Origin: Aquificaceae bacterium | GTDB taxonomy: Bacteria > Aquificota > Aquificia > Aquificales > Aquificaceae | Length of the DNA stretch: 37,483 nt | Reading direction: 5' to 3' | Assembly: GCA_027079305.1 (NCBI GenBank) | Contig: JALWVU010000071.1 | Span: forward strand, 1 to 37,483 | Part shown: positions 18,205-27,215 of the stretch, one piece after another | Layout of the letters: each line of letters begins with the position of its first letter | Position numbering within the stretch: the first letter of the stretch is position 1 | Translations under genes and position numbers: made by a program | Notes under the pieces: model-generated | The model's input: the letters and a program-made list of their open reading frames with translations, nothing else | Databases searched by the model: none | Told to the model about the DNA's origin: nothing

Positions 18205-19506
18205 ATGGACCTGTATGAGTACGAAGCCTACGATAAGATCTTCAAGAAATACGGTATTCCCACGCTCAGGTATATGTTCGTTGATCACATCACCGAAGAG
18301 GTTGAGAACTTCGTAAACCAGCTGGGAGAGTGTGTTGTAAAATCTCAGGTCCTCGTAGGTAAAAGGGGAAAGGCGGGAGCTGTAAGGCTGTGCTCCTCCC
18401 CCGAAGAGGCCATCGAAGAGATCAAAACTCTCCTCGAGTACCCCGTCTACGGTGAGATGCCCGTGGGCGTCCTCGTAGTGGAGAAGGCCAACATCGTAAA
18501 AGAGCTCTACGCCTCCATAACCTACTCAACCGAGACGAGAGGTCCAGTCCTTACCCTCTCCCTCGAGGGGGGAGTAGACATAGAGGAGGTCCCGCCCGAG
18601 AAGATAGGCATATTCCCGATAGATCCTCTCAAAGGCCTTTATCCCCACATGGTCAGGAACTACCTCCTGGAGATGGGCTTTCCCCACGAATACATGTCTG
18701 TCCTGAGAGAGCTTTCGGAAGTTGTGGCCAACATGTACAAGGCCTTCTGGGAGGCGGAGGCGAGGCTCTTAGAGATAAATCCCCTTGCAATAGTGGACGT
18801 TGGAGGAAAGCTGAGGGTTAGGGCCCTCGATGCGGTGGTCAAGATCGACGACGACGCCTCCGTTCCCCCTGCCAAGATCTACGGTGTCAGGACAGCACTC
18901 AAGAGACCTCCTACCGAGAGGGAGATAGCGGCCGCGGAGATCGACAAGGACGACCACAGGGGAAAGGCTGGATCCTACGTGGAGATGGACGGGGACATAG
19001 CCATGATGACCTTCGGGGGAGGAGGTTCGACCGTTACCATAGAGACCACCTACGCAATAGGTATGAAGCCCGCCAACTTCACCGACATAGGCGGTAACCC
19101 TCCCGCGGAGAAGATGTACAAGATAACGAGGATAATCCTCTCCAAGCCTGGTATAAGGGGGGTTCTCGTCTGCGGAGGGACCGCCAACAACACCAGAATT
19201 GACGTTACCCTCGGCGAGGGAGTTGCCAACGCCATAAGGGATCTAAAGAAGGAGGGCAAGCTCGACCCCAACTGGATATGGGTCGTGAGAAGGAACGGAC
19301 CAGAGGCTGAGAAAGGTCTCAGGATGCTCTACGAGGCCTTCAAGGAGTGCGGTGTTAAAGGCGAGATCTACGACTCTTCCCTCCCTCTCACCGAAGCTCC
19401 TGTGAGACTCAAGGAACTCCTCGACAGGTGTGAGTCCAAGGCTGAAGAGGCAAAGGATCAAGAGAGGGTCCTCACCGACGAGCAGGCGAGCGACATGGGG
19501 GTGTGA
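18205..19506 (+). CDS. ccsA: Citryl-CoA synthetase large subunit (ATP-citrate lyase/SucC-like)
   Basis: A 433-residue ATP-grasp acyl-CoA synthetase subunit. In Hydrogenobacter-type reductive TCA cycles, citryl-CoA synthetase (CcsAB) makes citryl-CoA from citrate, ATP and CoA, and a separate lyase then cleaves it. Visible: VVKSQVLVGKRGKAGAV (45-60), matching the ATP-grasp lysine loop of SucC; ARLLEINPLA (187-195), the metal-binding Glu/Asn; MDGDIAMMTFGGGGSTVT (261-278); DIGGN (294-298); VCGGTANNTRIDVT (322-335). The length is above SucC (~390) and close to CcsA (~430). No small subunit (ccsB) is adjacent. The alternative is the N-terminal part of a split ATP-citrate lyase; SucC itself is less likely because the central loops differ. 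Confidence 0.85.
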   Translation: MDLYEYEAYDKIFKKYGIPTLRYMFVDHITEEVENFVNQLGECVVKSQVLVGKRGKAGAVRLCSSPEEAIEEIKTLLEYPVYGEMPVGVLVVEKANIVKELYASITYSTETRGPVLTLSLEGGVDIEEVPPEKIGIFPIDPLKGLYPHMVRNYLLEMGFPHEYMSVLRELSEVVANMYKAFWEAEARLLEINPLAIVDVGGKLRVRALDAVVKIDDDASVPPAKIYGVRTALKRPPTEREIAAAEIDKDDHRGKAGSYVEMDGDIAMMTFGGGGSTVTIETTYAIGMKPANFTDIGGNPPAEKMYKITRIILSKPGIRGVLVCGGTANNTRIDVTLGEGVANAIRDLKKEGKLDPNWIWVVRRNGPEAEKGLRMLYEAFKECGVKGEIYDSSLPLTEAPVRLKELLDRCESKAEEAKDQERVLTDEQASDMGV

Positions 19507-19517
19507 TATAAAAAGCT

Positions 19518-21314
19518 ATGGAAGTCCCGACCGGGAAGGTAAGGTGTTATATTACGGGTAAACTTAGAAGGGACACTCCGGAGGAGAGAGTAAGGCAAAG
19601 CGTTGCGAAAGCCTTAGTTGAAGAATACGGATACAGAAAAGAAGACATAGGGATAGAGTTTCCTATAAAGGTGGGCAGTTCTAAAAAGAGAGTCGATATA
19701 GCGGTATTTGAGGAGGGCAAGCCCCATACTCAGGAAAATATATACATCATAGTTGAAACTAAGAAGGAAGACGTTAAGCCATCGAATAAAAAGGAGGGTG
19801 TTGAGCAGTTAAAAAGCTACATGGCTTCCTGTATAAACTGTAAGTATGGTCTCTGGATAGGTAGTGAGAGGATAGCCCTTGAGAAAGTGAAGAAACTGGA
19901 TGTTTACGATTTTGAGGATATTCCGGACATCCCCCACGCTGGAGAGGCGAAACTTATCCGCCCCACAAGGAAAACTCTGAAAAGAGCGGTCAATCTCAAA
20001 CATGTTTTCAGAAGGATTCACAACTATATCTATGTCAATCAGGGGCTGCCTAAGGATAAGGCTTTTGAGGAGTTCCTCAAAATAATATTCGTAAAGGTCT
20101 ATGACGAGCAGTGGAGTGTAGGGAACTTGAAATTTTACATACTCCCGAACGAAGATATTTCAGATGTAAGGAAAAGGCTTGAGGATTTATTTGAAAGAGT
20201 TAAAGAAAACTATAGAGAGATTTTTAGACCTCACGAGAGGATTGAGCTTAACGATAGAGTTCTTAAATACGTGGTTTCGGAACTTCAAAGGTTCAGTTTT
20301 CTCGATACGGATACGGATATAAAGGGAGAAGCGTATGAGGAAATCGTTGGAGCTAACTTAAGAGGGGATAGAGGTGAATTCTTCACACCGAGAAATGTCT
20401 GTAACATGGCTGTAGAAATGGCTTTTGCTCTTTTCCCTCTTGAAAGACTTTTACAACCTGGGGGAATCAAAATCCTCGATCCTGCGGTAGGAACGGGAGG
20501 CTTCCTTATAGCCGGTTTGAATAAAATTAAGCAATTACTAAAAGAACACCTAAACCTCAAATACGATGAGCTAAGGGATAGATTAAGGCAGATAGCGGAT
20601 AGGAATTTTTACGGCATAGACTTTAATCCGTTTTTAGTGAAAGCTTCACAGATGAACATGGTAATGCATGGGGACGGCTACTCCAACATAGTTCATGCAA
20701 ACTCTTTGGAAAATCCTAAAGACTGGTCTGAGGAGGTTAAAAAGAAAATCCAATTAGAGAGCTTTGATCTTGTCATTACCAACCCGCCGTTCGGCAGTAA
20801 AGCCAGAATAGACGACCCGGAAATCTTAGCTCAGTATGAGATAGCACAAGGGAGCACGGGGCTACCTCCGGAACAACTTTTTATAGAGCGGTGCTATCAA
20901 TTTCTAAAGCCCGGCGGTATCATGGTAATAGTTCTTCCAGATAGCATACTGAGCAATCCCGGACTTAGAAAGATAAGAGAGTGGGTTCTTAGCAAGATGC
21001 AGATAATAGCCAGTATAGACCTTCCTACGGAAACCTTTGAGCCTTTTACAGGAACTCAGACGAGCATCCTTATAATGAGGAAGAAAACTCCAGAAGAAAT
21101 AAAATACGGAATCGGAAACTACGAAATTTTTATGACTATACCGCAGAAAGTGGGGCACGATAGGAGGGGAAATCCCTTATACAAGATGACACCTGAAGGA
21201 AACGTTATCTTGGATGAAAAGGGAAACCCGATCATAGACGACCAACTTTCCACAGTGGCGGAGCTTTTTAAGGAATGGTTAAGGAAAACGGGAGAGTTCT
21301 CCTATGCGGAGTGA
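19518..21314 (+). CDS. HsdR_N-type nuclease domain fused to type I-like N6-adenine DNA methyltransferase
   Basis: A 598-residue restriction-modification subunit. Residues about 20-150 match the N-terminal nuclease domain of type I HsdR: RVDIAVF with Asp60, then IIVETKKE with Glu80 and Lys82, the D...ExK spacing of PD-(D/E)xK enzymes, plus VEQLKSYMAS. From about 165 it is HsdM-like: a helical N-domain, EFFTPRNV (287-294), SAM motif DPAVGTGGF (321-329) and catalytic NPPF (422-425). No helicase motor domain is present. The layout predicts methylation and, if the nuclease is active, cleavage by one protein guided by the S subunit encoded next, which overlaps by 11 bases. Base composition is clearly more A/T-rich than ccsA and metE, indicating acquisition by transfer. 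Confidence 0.85.
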   Translation: MEVPTGKVRCYITGKLRRDTPEERVRQSVAKALVEEYGYRKEDIGIEFPIKVGSSKKRVDIAVFEEGKPHTQENIYIIVETKKEDVKPSNKKEGVEQLKSYMASCINCKYGLWIGSERIALEKVKKLDVYDFEDIPDIPHAGEAKLIRPTRKTLKRAVNLKHVFRRIHNYIYVNQGLPKDKAFEEFLKIIFVKVYDEQWSVGNLKFYILPNEDISDVRKRLEDLFERVKENYREIFRPHERIELNDRVLKYVVSELQRFSFLDTDTDIKGEAYEEIVGANLRGDRGEFFTPRNVCNMAVEMAFALFPLERLLQPGGIKILDPAVGTGGFLIAGLNKIKQLLKEHLNLKYDELRDRLRQIADRNFYGIDFNPFLVKASQMNMVMHGDGYSNIVHANSLENPKDWSEEVKKKIQLESFDLVITNPPFGSKARIDDPEILAQYEIAQGSTGLPPEQLFIERCYQFLKPGGIMVIVLPDSILSNPGLRKIREWVLSKMQIIASIDLPTETFEPFTGTQTSILIMRKKTPEEIKYGIGNYEIFMTIPQKVGHDRRGNPLYKMTPEGNVILDEKGNPIIDDQLSTVAELFKEWLRKTGEFSYAE

Positions 21315-22758
21315 ACATTTAACAAAAACCGATACAGAAGGTTTAAAATGGGTTTCAATACCGCTAAAGTTTATTCTTGAAGATAAGGAACTGAGATTAA
21401 ACGCTGGTTCTTATTCCCTTGAGTATATTGAAGCTGTGAGTGTAATTGAGAGTTTGAGAAATAAAGGATATGTGATAGAAAAGTTAGGAAAGTTAGCAGA
21501 AAAAGTTTTCGTTGGTGTGAGAAGTAAGAGATTATTCACTAACTCAAAAGAAGGAATTCCCTACTTAATGCCAGTGGATATCTTCAATTTTTTCCTACGT
21601 CCGCGCAAGTGGGTTAAAGTGCAAACGAGGGACTTAAATAATTGGTTCGTAGAACCTTATACAATTTTAATTACTCAATCTGGGGCTGTTGGCAGAACGC
21701 TAATAGCGAATGAATTATTTAAGGGAAAATCTTTATCTCCTAATCTAATCCGTTTCATCCCGAAGAAGGAACACCTAAACATCCTCGGATACATATACGC
21801 GTGGCTCAATACCAAATACTGTCAGGCTATGCTCACGAAAAATCTTTACGGTGCTACTGTAAAACATATAGAGCCTCACCACGTTGCGGAGCTTCCTATT
21901 CCGAGAATACATGAAGATAAAGAGCGTGAAATTCATGAATCCATTATGAAAGCTCATAAGTTAAGAGAATCCGCTCAGAAGATGCTGATGGAAGCGGAAG
22001 AGCTGTTTTATAAGGAGTTAAAACTCCCCAGATTGGATGAGGAACAGGTTGAATACTTTGGAGGTGAGAAAGGAAGAGAGGTTAAAGCCTTTACCATAAA
22101 ATCTTCCGAACTTGAGGATAGGCTTGATGCGGGGTATTATGTGCCATTAGCGAGAAAGTGTATAGAGATATTGAGGAATAATAGCTTAGGCAAAATAAGG
22201 TTGCTACATGAAGTTGCGGATGCTTTTGTTCCCCCGCGATTCAAGAGGCCTTACGTTGAAAATAAGGATGAGGGCGTAGCTCTAATTCAAGGAAAATACA
22301 TCCCCTTGGTAAGACTCTTGGAAGTCAAATACATTTGGAAAAGAATGAAAAACATAGAAAAATACAGAGTTAGAAAAGGATGGATATTGATAACACGTTC
22401 GGGAACTATAGGTCAGATTAGCTTGGTAAGTAGTTTGTTAGATAAACTTATAGGTTCAGACCATCTAATTAGAGTAATCCCCAAACAGATAAATCCCGGC
22501 TATTTAACCCTATTTCTTCTTAGCGATTACGGTCAGGTTCAATTTAAAAAACTGATTTACGGTGGAGTTGTGGATGAAATAGGAGAAGCGGGAGAGCTAT
22601 TTAAATATATTCAAATTCTCAAACCTAAAGACGAAAACTTAGAAAAAGACCTCGGCTCACTCGTCCTCTCCGCCTACGAAAAGAAAGACTTGGCAAATAA
22701 GATTGAGCAAGAAGCGGTAGAGAAGTTGGAATATTATATGAAGGAGGTTCTGATATGA
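21304..22758 (+). CDS. hsdS: Type I-like specificity (S) subunit with two target-recognition halves
   Basis: A 484-residue HsdS-like protein that would set the DNA target of the methyltransferase/nuclease. It is a tandem duplication: each half starts with RLxAGxY (RLNAGSY 31-37, RLDAGYY 273-279, 242 residues apart). Each contains ILITxSG ([11 protein letters not shown] at 121-131; [11 protein letters not shown] in the second half) and a [10 protein letters not shown] or [10 protein letters not shown] strand. Helical spacers follow (about 203-240 and 445-480). Two recognition domains imply a bipartite target. It overlaps the upstream gene by 11 bases, and its stop overlaps the metE start (ATGA). 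G+C is low (19 of 60 bases at 21421-21480). Confidence 0.9.
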   Translation: MRSEHLTKTDTEGLKWVSIPLKFILEDKELRLNAGSYSLEYIEAVSVIESLRNKGYVIEKLGKLAEKVFVGVRSKRLFTNSKEGIPYLMPVDIFNFFLRPRKWVKVQTRDLNNWFVEPYTILITQSGAVGRTLIANELFKGKSLSPNLIRFIPKKEHLNILGYIYAWLNTKYCQAMLTKNLYGATVKHIEPHHVAELPIPRIHEDKEREIHESIMKAHKLRESAQKMLMEAEELFYKELKLPRLDEEQVEYFGGEKGREVKAFTIKSSELEDRLDAGYYVPLARKCIEILRNNSLGKIRLLHEVADAFVPPRFKRPYVENKDEGVALIQGKYIPLVRLLEVKYIWKRMKNIEKYRVRKGWILITRSGTIGQISLVSSLLDKLIGSDHLIRVIPKQINPGYLTLFLLSDYGQVQFKKLIYGGVVDEIGEAGELFKYIQILKPKDENLEKDLGSLVLSAYEKKDLANKIEQEAVEKLEYYMKEVLI

Positions 22759-25034
22759 AAGCTATCGCCTTCGGGTTTCCCAAGCTGGGAGAGAAGAGAG
22801 AGTTTAAAAAGTTGTTGGAAGACTTCTGGAAGGGAAAGATAAGCGAGGAGGAGCTCCACGCGGGAATGAGAGATCTCGCCCTCTGGAGGGCTGAGCTTTA
22901 TAAAGAGAGCGTGGATGTAATACCTTCCAACGAACTCTCCTACTACGACTTCATGCTCGACACAGCCCTAATGGTGGGGGCCATCCCCCAGAGGTTCGGC
23001 GAATACAGGGGAATGGAAACCTACTTCGAGATGGCCAGAGGCAAGAACGCCCTCGAGATGACCAAGTGGTTCAACACCAACTACCACTACTTAGTCCCCG
23101 AGATAGAGAGGGAAGAGTTCAGACTATTCATAAACAAGCCCCTCAACGACTACGAGTTCTACAAAAAGAAGGGCTACGAGACCGTCCCCCAGATAATAGG
23201 CCCCTATACCTTCCTCAGGCTCTCCAAAGCTTTAAGAAAAAAAGAGGGAGAGCTCCCCATCTACGAAATAGAGAAGATAGAGAGCAAAGAGCAGTTCGAG
23301 AGGCTAACCGAAAAGCTGATACCAGTATACAGAGAAGTTCTCGAGTCCCTCAAAAAGGCTGGCTGTAAAAGAGTCCACATAGAGGAGCCCGCCCTCGTCC
23401 TCGACACCGAAGACTGGCAGTGGGATCTGGTTGAGAGGATCTACGGAGAGCTTTCCAAGGTAGGGATAGAGATAGCCCTCTTTACTTACTACGACAGCGT
23501 CTCAGACTACGAGAGGTATATCTCCCTTCCCGTTCAGGCACTTCACCTTGACCTCGTCTCCAACAGGGAGAACCTCCAGAACATCAGGGAAAAGGGCTTT
23601 CCCAAAGAGAAGGAGCTCATAGCTGGAATCATAAACGGGAGACAGCCCTGGAGGGCGGACCTCTCTGAAAAGCTCAAGCTCCTGGAGGAGCTCTCAAAGA
23701 TCACGGAAAACCTCTCCGTCTCCAACTCATGCCCCCTCTACCACCTTCCCGTGAGCGTGGAGCCAGAAGAAGACCTCCCCGAAGGCCTAAAGGAGAGGCT
23801 CTCCTTCGCAAAGGAGAAGCTCAGAGAACTTAAAACCTTAAAGACCGCCTTCGGCGGTGATAAAGAAGCTCTGAAGGAGGTCGAAAAGACCAGAAAGCTC
23901 TTAGAGATCAGCTTCGGCGAGAACGCGGAGGTCAGGAGGAGGATAACGGCCCTCAAGGAGGAGGACTTCAGGAGGGAGCTCCCTTACGGGGAGAGGGACA
24001 AGATCCAGAGGGAGATACTCAAGCTTCCCCTCTTCCCGACGACTACCATAGGCTCATACCCCCAGACGGAAGAAGTCAGGAAGATGAGAACCGCCTACAG
24101 AACGGGGAAGATAAGCGAGGCCCAATACAAGGAGTTCATCAAGAAGCAGATAGAGCACGTGATAGCCTTCCAGGAGGAGGTGGGGCTCGACGTCCTCGTC
24201 CACGGGGAGTTCGAGAGGACGGACATGGTCGAGTTCTTCGCCTTCAAGCTCGACGGCGTTGCCACCACCAAGCACGGCTGGGTCCTCTCTTATGGATCAA
24301 GAGTCTACAGGCCTCCCATAATCTACGGAGACGTTTCGAGGCCAAAGCCCATGACCCTCGAGGAGATCACCTACGCCCAGTCTCTGACAGAGAAGCCCGT
24401 TAAGGGAATGCTCACGGGCCCCGTAACCATCCTCAACTGGAGCTACTACAGGGAGGATGTTCCCAAGAGGGTCATAGCCTACCAGATAGCCCTCGCCCTT
24501 CTGGATGAGGTTAGGGATCTCGAAAAGGCGGGAATAAAGGTAATCCAGATAGACGAGCCCGCCTTCAGGGAGGGCGTTCCCCTAAAGAGAAAGGACTGGG
24601 CGGAATACTTCGACTGGGCGGTCAAGGCCTTCAGACTCTGCTCCAGAGCCAAGCCCGAGACCCAGATCCACACCCACATGTGTTATTCGGAGTTCAACGA
24701 GATTATCGAATACATCTACCAGATGGACTTCGATGTCATCTCCATAGAAGCCTCCAGGAGCAAAGGGGAGATAATATCCGCCTTCGAAAGGTTCAAGGGC
24801 TGGGACAGGCAGATAGGTATAGGCGTTTACGACATCCACTCGCCCGCTGTCCCTTCCAAAGAGGAGATGAAGATGGTCATGGAGAGGGCGATGAAGGTCC
24901 TTCCCAAAGAACTTCTCTGGGTGAACCCCGACTGCGGACTGAAAACGAGAAGATGGGAAGAGGTAGAACCCGCCCTCAAGAACATGGTGGAGATGGCTAA
25001 AGAACTGAGAGAGGAGGTGATGGCTGGGGTTTAA
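22755..25034 (+). CDS. metE: Cobalamin-independent methionine synthase
   Basis: A 759-residue MetE transferring a methyl group from 5-methyl-tetrahydropteroyl-polyglutamate to homocysteine. It has the two-barrel layout: N-terminal domain to about 390, then the C-terminal catalytic domain from [12 protein letters not shown]. Zinc ligands are in place: His641 and Cys643 in HTHMCYSEF, and Cys727 in [22 protein letters not shown] and [11 protein letters not shown] are the substrate-binding blocks. AAGGAGG (22741-22747) lies inside the end of hsdS and ATGA joins the two genes. G+C is high (38 of 60 bases at 24181-24240), like the chromosome and unlike the preceding restriction genes, so metE is probably resident and the pair upstream inserted. 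Confidence 0.96.
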   Translation: MKAIAFGFPKLGEKREFKKLLEDFWKGKISEEELHAGMRDLALWRAELYKESVDVIPSNELSYYDFMLDTALMVGAIPQRFGEYRGMETYFEMARGKNALEMTKWFNTNYHYLVPEIEREEFRLFINKPLNDYEFYKKKGYETVPQIIGPYTFLRLSKALRKKEGELPIYEIEKIESKEQFERLTEKLIPVYREVLESLKKAGCKRVHIEEPALVLDTEDWQWDLVERIYGELSKVGIEIALFTYYDSVSDYERYISLPVQALHLDLVSNRENLQNIREKGFPKEKELIAGIINGRQPWRADLSEKLKLLEELSKITENLSVSNSCPLYHLPVSVEPEEDLPEGLKERLSFAKEKLRELKTLKTAFGGDKEALKEVEKTRKLLEISFGENAEVRRRITALKEEDFRRELPYGERDKIQREILKLPLFPTTTIGSYPQTEEVRKMRTAYRTGKISEAQYKEFIKKQIEHVIAFQEEVGLDVLVHGEFERTDMVEFFAFKLDGVATTKHGWVLSYGSRVYRPPIIYGDVSRPKPMTLEEITYAQSLTEKPVKGMLTGPVTILNWSYYREDVPKRVIAYQIALALLDEVRDLEKAGIKVIQIDEPAFREGVPLKRKDWAEYFDWAVKAFRLCSRAKPETQIHTHMCYSEFNEIIEYIYQMDFDVISIEASRSKGEIISAFERFKGWDRQIGIGVYDIHSPAVPSKEEMKMVMERAMKVLPKELLWVNPDCGLKTRRWEEVEPALKNMVEMAKELREEVMAGV

Positions 25035-25049
25035 AAGGTCCTCGGTTAA

Positions 25050-25526
25050 TCAACCCCCAAAAGTCGGAGCTTTGTTGATCTTGTAATAGAGAGCCTTTGT
25101 GTCTATCAAGGTTGAATTTTTGTAAACCTTAAAATCCAATCTCTGCCGTCCTCTGCCTGTGTCAGCGTTATCCAAGATATAGGAGTGGTTCAGACTATTA
25201 CAGGTATAGCTACTTTGATAGACCATGGTGCTGTTTTTGTATATTTCAATTTTGCAACTGTCTGATGTTCCGTCGTTGAAAGCTATCTGTATGCTGTGGG
25301 TGTATGGTGGATCTGTCCCTTGAGTGGGATCCGTGAATACGCATTCATCTCCATCATTGACTTGCCATACATTTCCTGTCTTTCCATCACTGCAGTAGAT
25401 TTTCAACTCCGCCTTGAAATTGTCTGTATTCTCTACGTTGTTATTCGCGGAAGAGCTACCACCATTTCCACCGCAGGCAGTTAAAATCAGTAATCCGACA
25501 AGGAAAGTGTGCATGCACCTTCCCAT
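25050..25526 (-). CDS. Small cysteine-containing lipoprotein, unknown function
   Basis: I do not recognise a family. The 158-residue product has a lipoprotein signal (FLVGLLILTAC; lipid Cys18) followed by a Gly/Ser/Asn tether (19-36). The mature part looks like a small beta-sandwich with four cysteines (45, 62, 91, 109), enough for two disulfides. The strand motif YKNST occurs twice (EIYKNSTMVYQ and KVYKNSTLIDT), suggesting an internal repeat. The start at 25526 is chosen because TATAAT lies 8 bases upstream; Met5 (25514) is an alternative. Base composition is A/T-richer than metE, so it may belong to the acquired stretch. The protein would sit on the outer or inner membrane surface. Confidence 0.6.
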   Translation of the reverse strand: MGRCMHTFLVGLLILTACGGNGGSSSANNNVENTDNFKAELKIYCSDGKTGNVWQVNDGDECVFTDPTQGTDPPYTHSIQIAFNDGTSDSCKIEIYKNSTMVYQSSYTCNSLNHSYILDNADTGRGRQRLDFKVYKNSTLIDTKALYYKINKAPTFGG

Positions 25527-25534
25527 TTCTGGTA

Positions 25535-25560
25535 ATTATAGCGCTGATCGAGTATGTCAA
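25535..25560 (-). promoter_or_regulatory. Promoter of the small lipoprotein
   Basis: Minus-strand TATAAT (25535-25540) lies 8 bases before the start at 25526. A perfect TTGACA (25555-25560) lies only 14 bases upstream of it, shorter than the usual 16-18, so the -35 may be fortuitous. Confidence 0.45.
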
Positions 25561-26002
25561 GATAAAGGAGTAATGAAACAGTAAAGAGGGAAAAACAGTA
25601 TATAAGCAAAGTATACCGCGGGAACAAAATCCCGCCGGGAGTAAAAGCTAATATACCACTGGGGAGTGGCTCTGAGGAAAGCGGAAAGATTCATAACTAA
25701 AGTTTTGCAAAAGATGAATCAGCCATTATAAAATTTATGGATTTGTAGATACATCAATGACTTAAGTTGTTCAGCCTTATTGAGAACAAATATCGTGTAA
25801 TATCTTATAGCAAACCCTTCGATCCGCTCCTGGTTAGCAAAGCTCAAGGTTTTTATCCGCCTCCAAGTCTAATTCAACCGGTAGAATCTACCTAAACTTT
25901 GAGTACCAAGCACTAAAGTCTTGCAAAACTTTAGATATTAACCTCTATAACCACACAGGTTGCGATTTTGTGATTTAGGCGTTATCTTACTCGCTTTGAT
26001 AT
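25561..26002. other. Long intergenic region with hairpins and repeated palindromic motif
   Basis: No gene is supported here. It contains a hairpin GCGGGA/TCCCGC (25618-25635) running into CGGGAG, and a second CCACT-GGGG-AGTGG (25656-25669). A 17-base motif ACTAAAGTTTTGCAAAA (25696-25712) recurs with one change at 25912-25928. The first copy is framed by GATTCAT/ATGAATC (25688-25720); the second is a near-perfect 22-base palindrome (25913-25934). A 44-codon open frame without a start (25761-25895, plus strand) ends QPVEST. The mix looks like decayed mobile or regulatory DNA, but no transposase is recognisable. Confidence 0.35.
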
Positions 26003-26008
26003 TAAAAT
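26003..26008 (+). promoter_or_regulatory. -10 box of the symporter gene (leaderless type)
   Basis: TAAAAT ends 9 bases before the ATG at 26018, and no Shine-Dalgarno is present. It is a weaker match than the TATAAT boxes elsewhere. Confidence 0.35.
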
Positions 26009-26017
26009 TTAGCCTAC

Positions 26018-27208
26018 ATGAGGAAACTGCTCAGTTTGGAGAACCTTACCCTCGTTGCCATACTGCTCGGGGCTGTTTCCGGAGTATACATTCCGGAGCT
26101 GATGCTTAAGCTGAAACTTCTCGGAGAAGTCTTTCTGAGTCTTCTTAAGATGATAATCGTTCCTCTTGTGTTTACCTCCGTGTTCGTGGCCATGCTCGGT
26201 TTGGGAGAGGTGTCCAGGTTTAGAGACATGGGTCTCAAGACCATCGCCTACTATATGACCACAACCGCCCTTGCGGTCCTCGTAGGACTTTTACTGGTAA
26301 ACTTGATCGGGCCTGGTAAGGGGGAGGAGATAGTCCACAGGAGCACAGAGGTTCCAGATGTGAAGGAGCTTACATTCGAAGACGTGGTGTGGAACATAAT
26401 CCCCTCAAACCCGATCAAGAGCTTCGTTGAGGGTAAGGTTCTACAGATAATCTTCTTTGCGGTTCTCTTTGGCCTCGCTACCCTTGCTGTTTCCAAAGAA
26501 AAGAAGGGGCATGTCTTTAACCTCTTTGACGGGCTCAACGAAGGCCTGATAAACCTTACAAAGTGGATCATAAAGCTCACGCCGATAGGTGTCTTTTCCC
26601 TCGTGGGCTTTATAGTGGCTGACATGGGTGTGGAGGTTCTGCTCTCGCTTTGGAAGTATGCCCTTACTGTGGTTCTGGGCCTTCTAATCCATGCTTTTAT
26701 AACCCTTCCTCTCCTTGCCTTCTTATTGGGAAGGTATAACCCTTACAGATACTTTCTGAAGGTCAGAGAGGCTCCCCTTCTTGCCTTTTCGACCGCTTCG
26801 AGCGCAGCAACCTTGCCCGTTTCCATGCAGGTCGCTGAGGAGAAGGGAGGTGTCAGGAAGGAAACTGCCGGATTTGTTCTCCCCCTTGGGGCAACCATAA
26901 ACATGGATGGAACCGCTCTATACGAATCGGTCGCGGCGGTCTTCATAGCCAACGTCTATGGCGTAGATCTCGGTATACCCCAGATGGTAATGATATTCCT
27001 GACCGCCACCCTCGCCTCCATCGGTGCCGCGGCCATACCTGGAGCGGGTCTCGTGATGCTTACACTCGTCCTCAGCTCTGTGGGAGTTCCCCTTGAAGGA
27101 ATAGGGCTCATAATAGCGGTGGACAGGTTTCTGGACATGCTCAGGACCGCTGTGAACGTATGGGGAGACCTGAACGGTGCCAAGATAATAGACAGGTTCG
27201 TAAAATAG
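26018..27208 (+). CDS. Dicarboxylate/amino acid:cation symporter (DAACS family)
   Basis: A 396-residue integral membrane transporter of the GltP/DctA/GltPh family that moves glutamate, aspartate or C4-dicarboxylates with Na+ or H+. Family signatures in order: KMIIVPLVFTSVF in the early transmembrane region, the serine-rich hairpin STASSAATLP (about 255-264), the NMDGTALY motif of TM7, and the second re-entrant loop GAAAIPGAG followed by VDRFLDMLRTAVNVWGD, which carries the substrate-binding Asp, Arg and Asn. The Arg in DMLRTA points to an acidic substrate. Which substrate is used cannot be decided. The ROK kinase gene follows after 7 bases. Confidence 0.92.
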   Translation: MRKLLSLENLTLVAILLGAVSGVYIPELMLKLKLLGEVFLSLLKMIIVPLVFTSVFVAMLGLGEVSRFRDMGLKTIAYYMTTTALAVLVGLLLVNLIGPGKGEEIVHRSTEVPDVKELTFEDVVWNIIPSNPIKSFVEGKVLQIIFFAVLFGLATLAVSKEKKGHVFNLFDGLNEGLINLTKWIIKLTPIGVFSLVGFIVADMGVEVLLSLWKYALTVVLGLLIHAFITLPLLAFLLGRYNPYRYFLKVREAPLLAFSTASSAATLPVSMQVAEEKGGVRKETAGFVLPLGATINMDGTALYESVAAVFIANVYGVDLGIPQMVMIFLTATLASIGAAAIPGAGLVMLTLVLSSVGVPLEGIGLIIAVDRFLDMLRTAVNVWGDLNGAKIIDRFVK

Positions 27209-27215
27209 AAGAGCT

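Noticed and set aside
25656-25690. RNase P RNA-like string GAGGAAAGCGG
   Set aside because: Only a short fragment matches; the rest of the conserved RNase P core is absent and the region is far too short.
25800-25840. Possible tRNA T-arm (TTCGATCC)
   Set aside because: No pairing stem around it and no acceptor, D or anticodon arms could be built. No tRNA or rRNA gene was found anywhere in the window.
25790-25960. Protein-like minus-strand segments (for example ILPVELDLEADKNLELC)
   Set aside because: Stops every 20-25 codons and no start; resemblance to a protein is by eye only, so no pseudogene was called.
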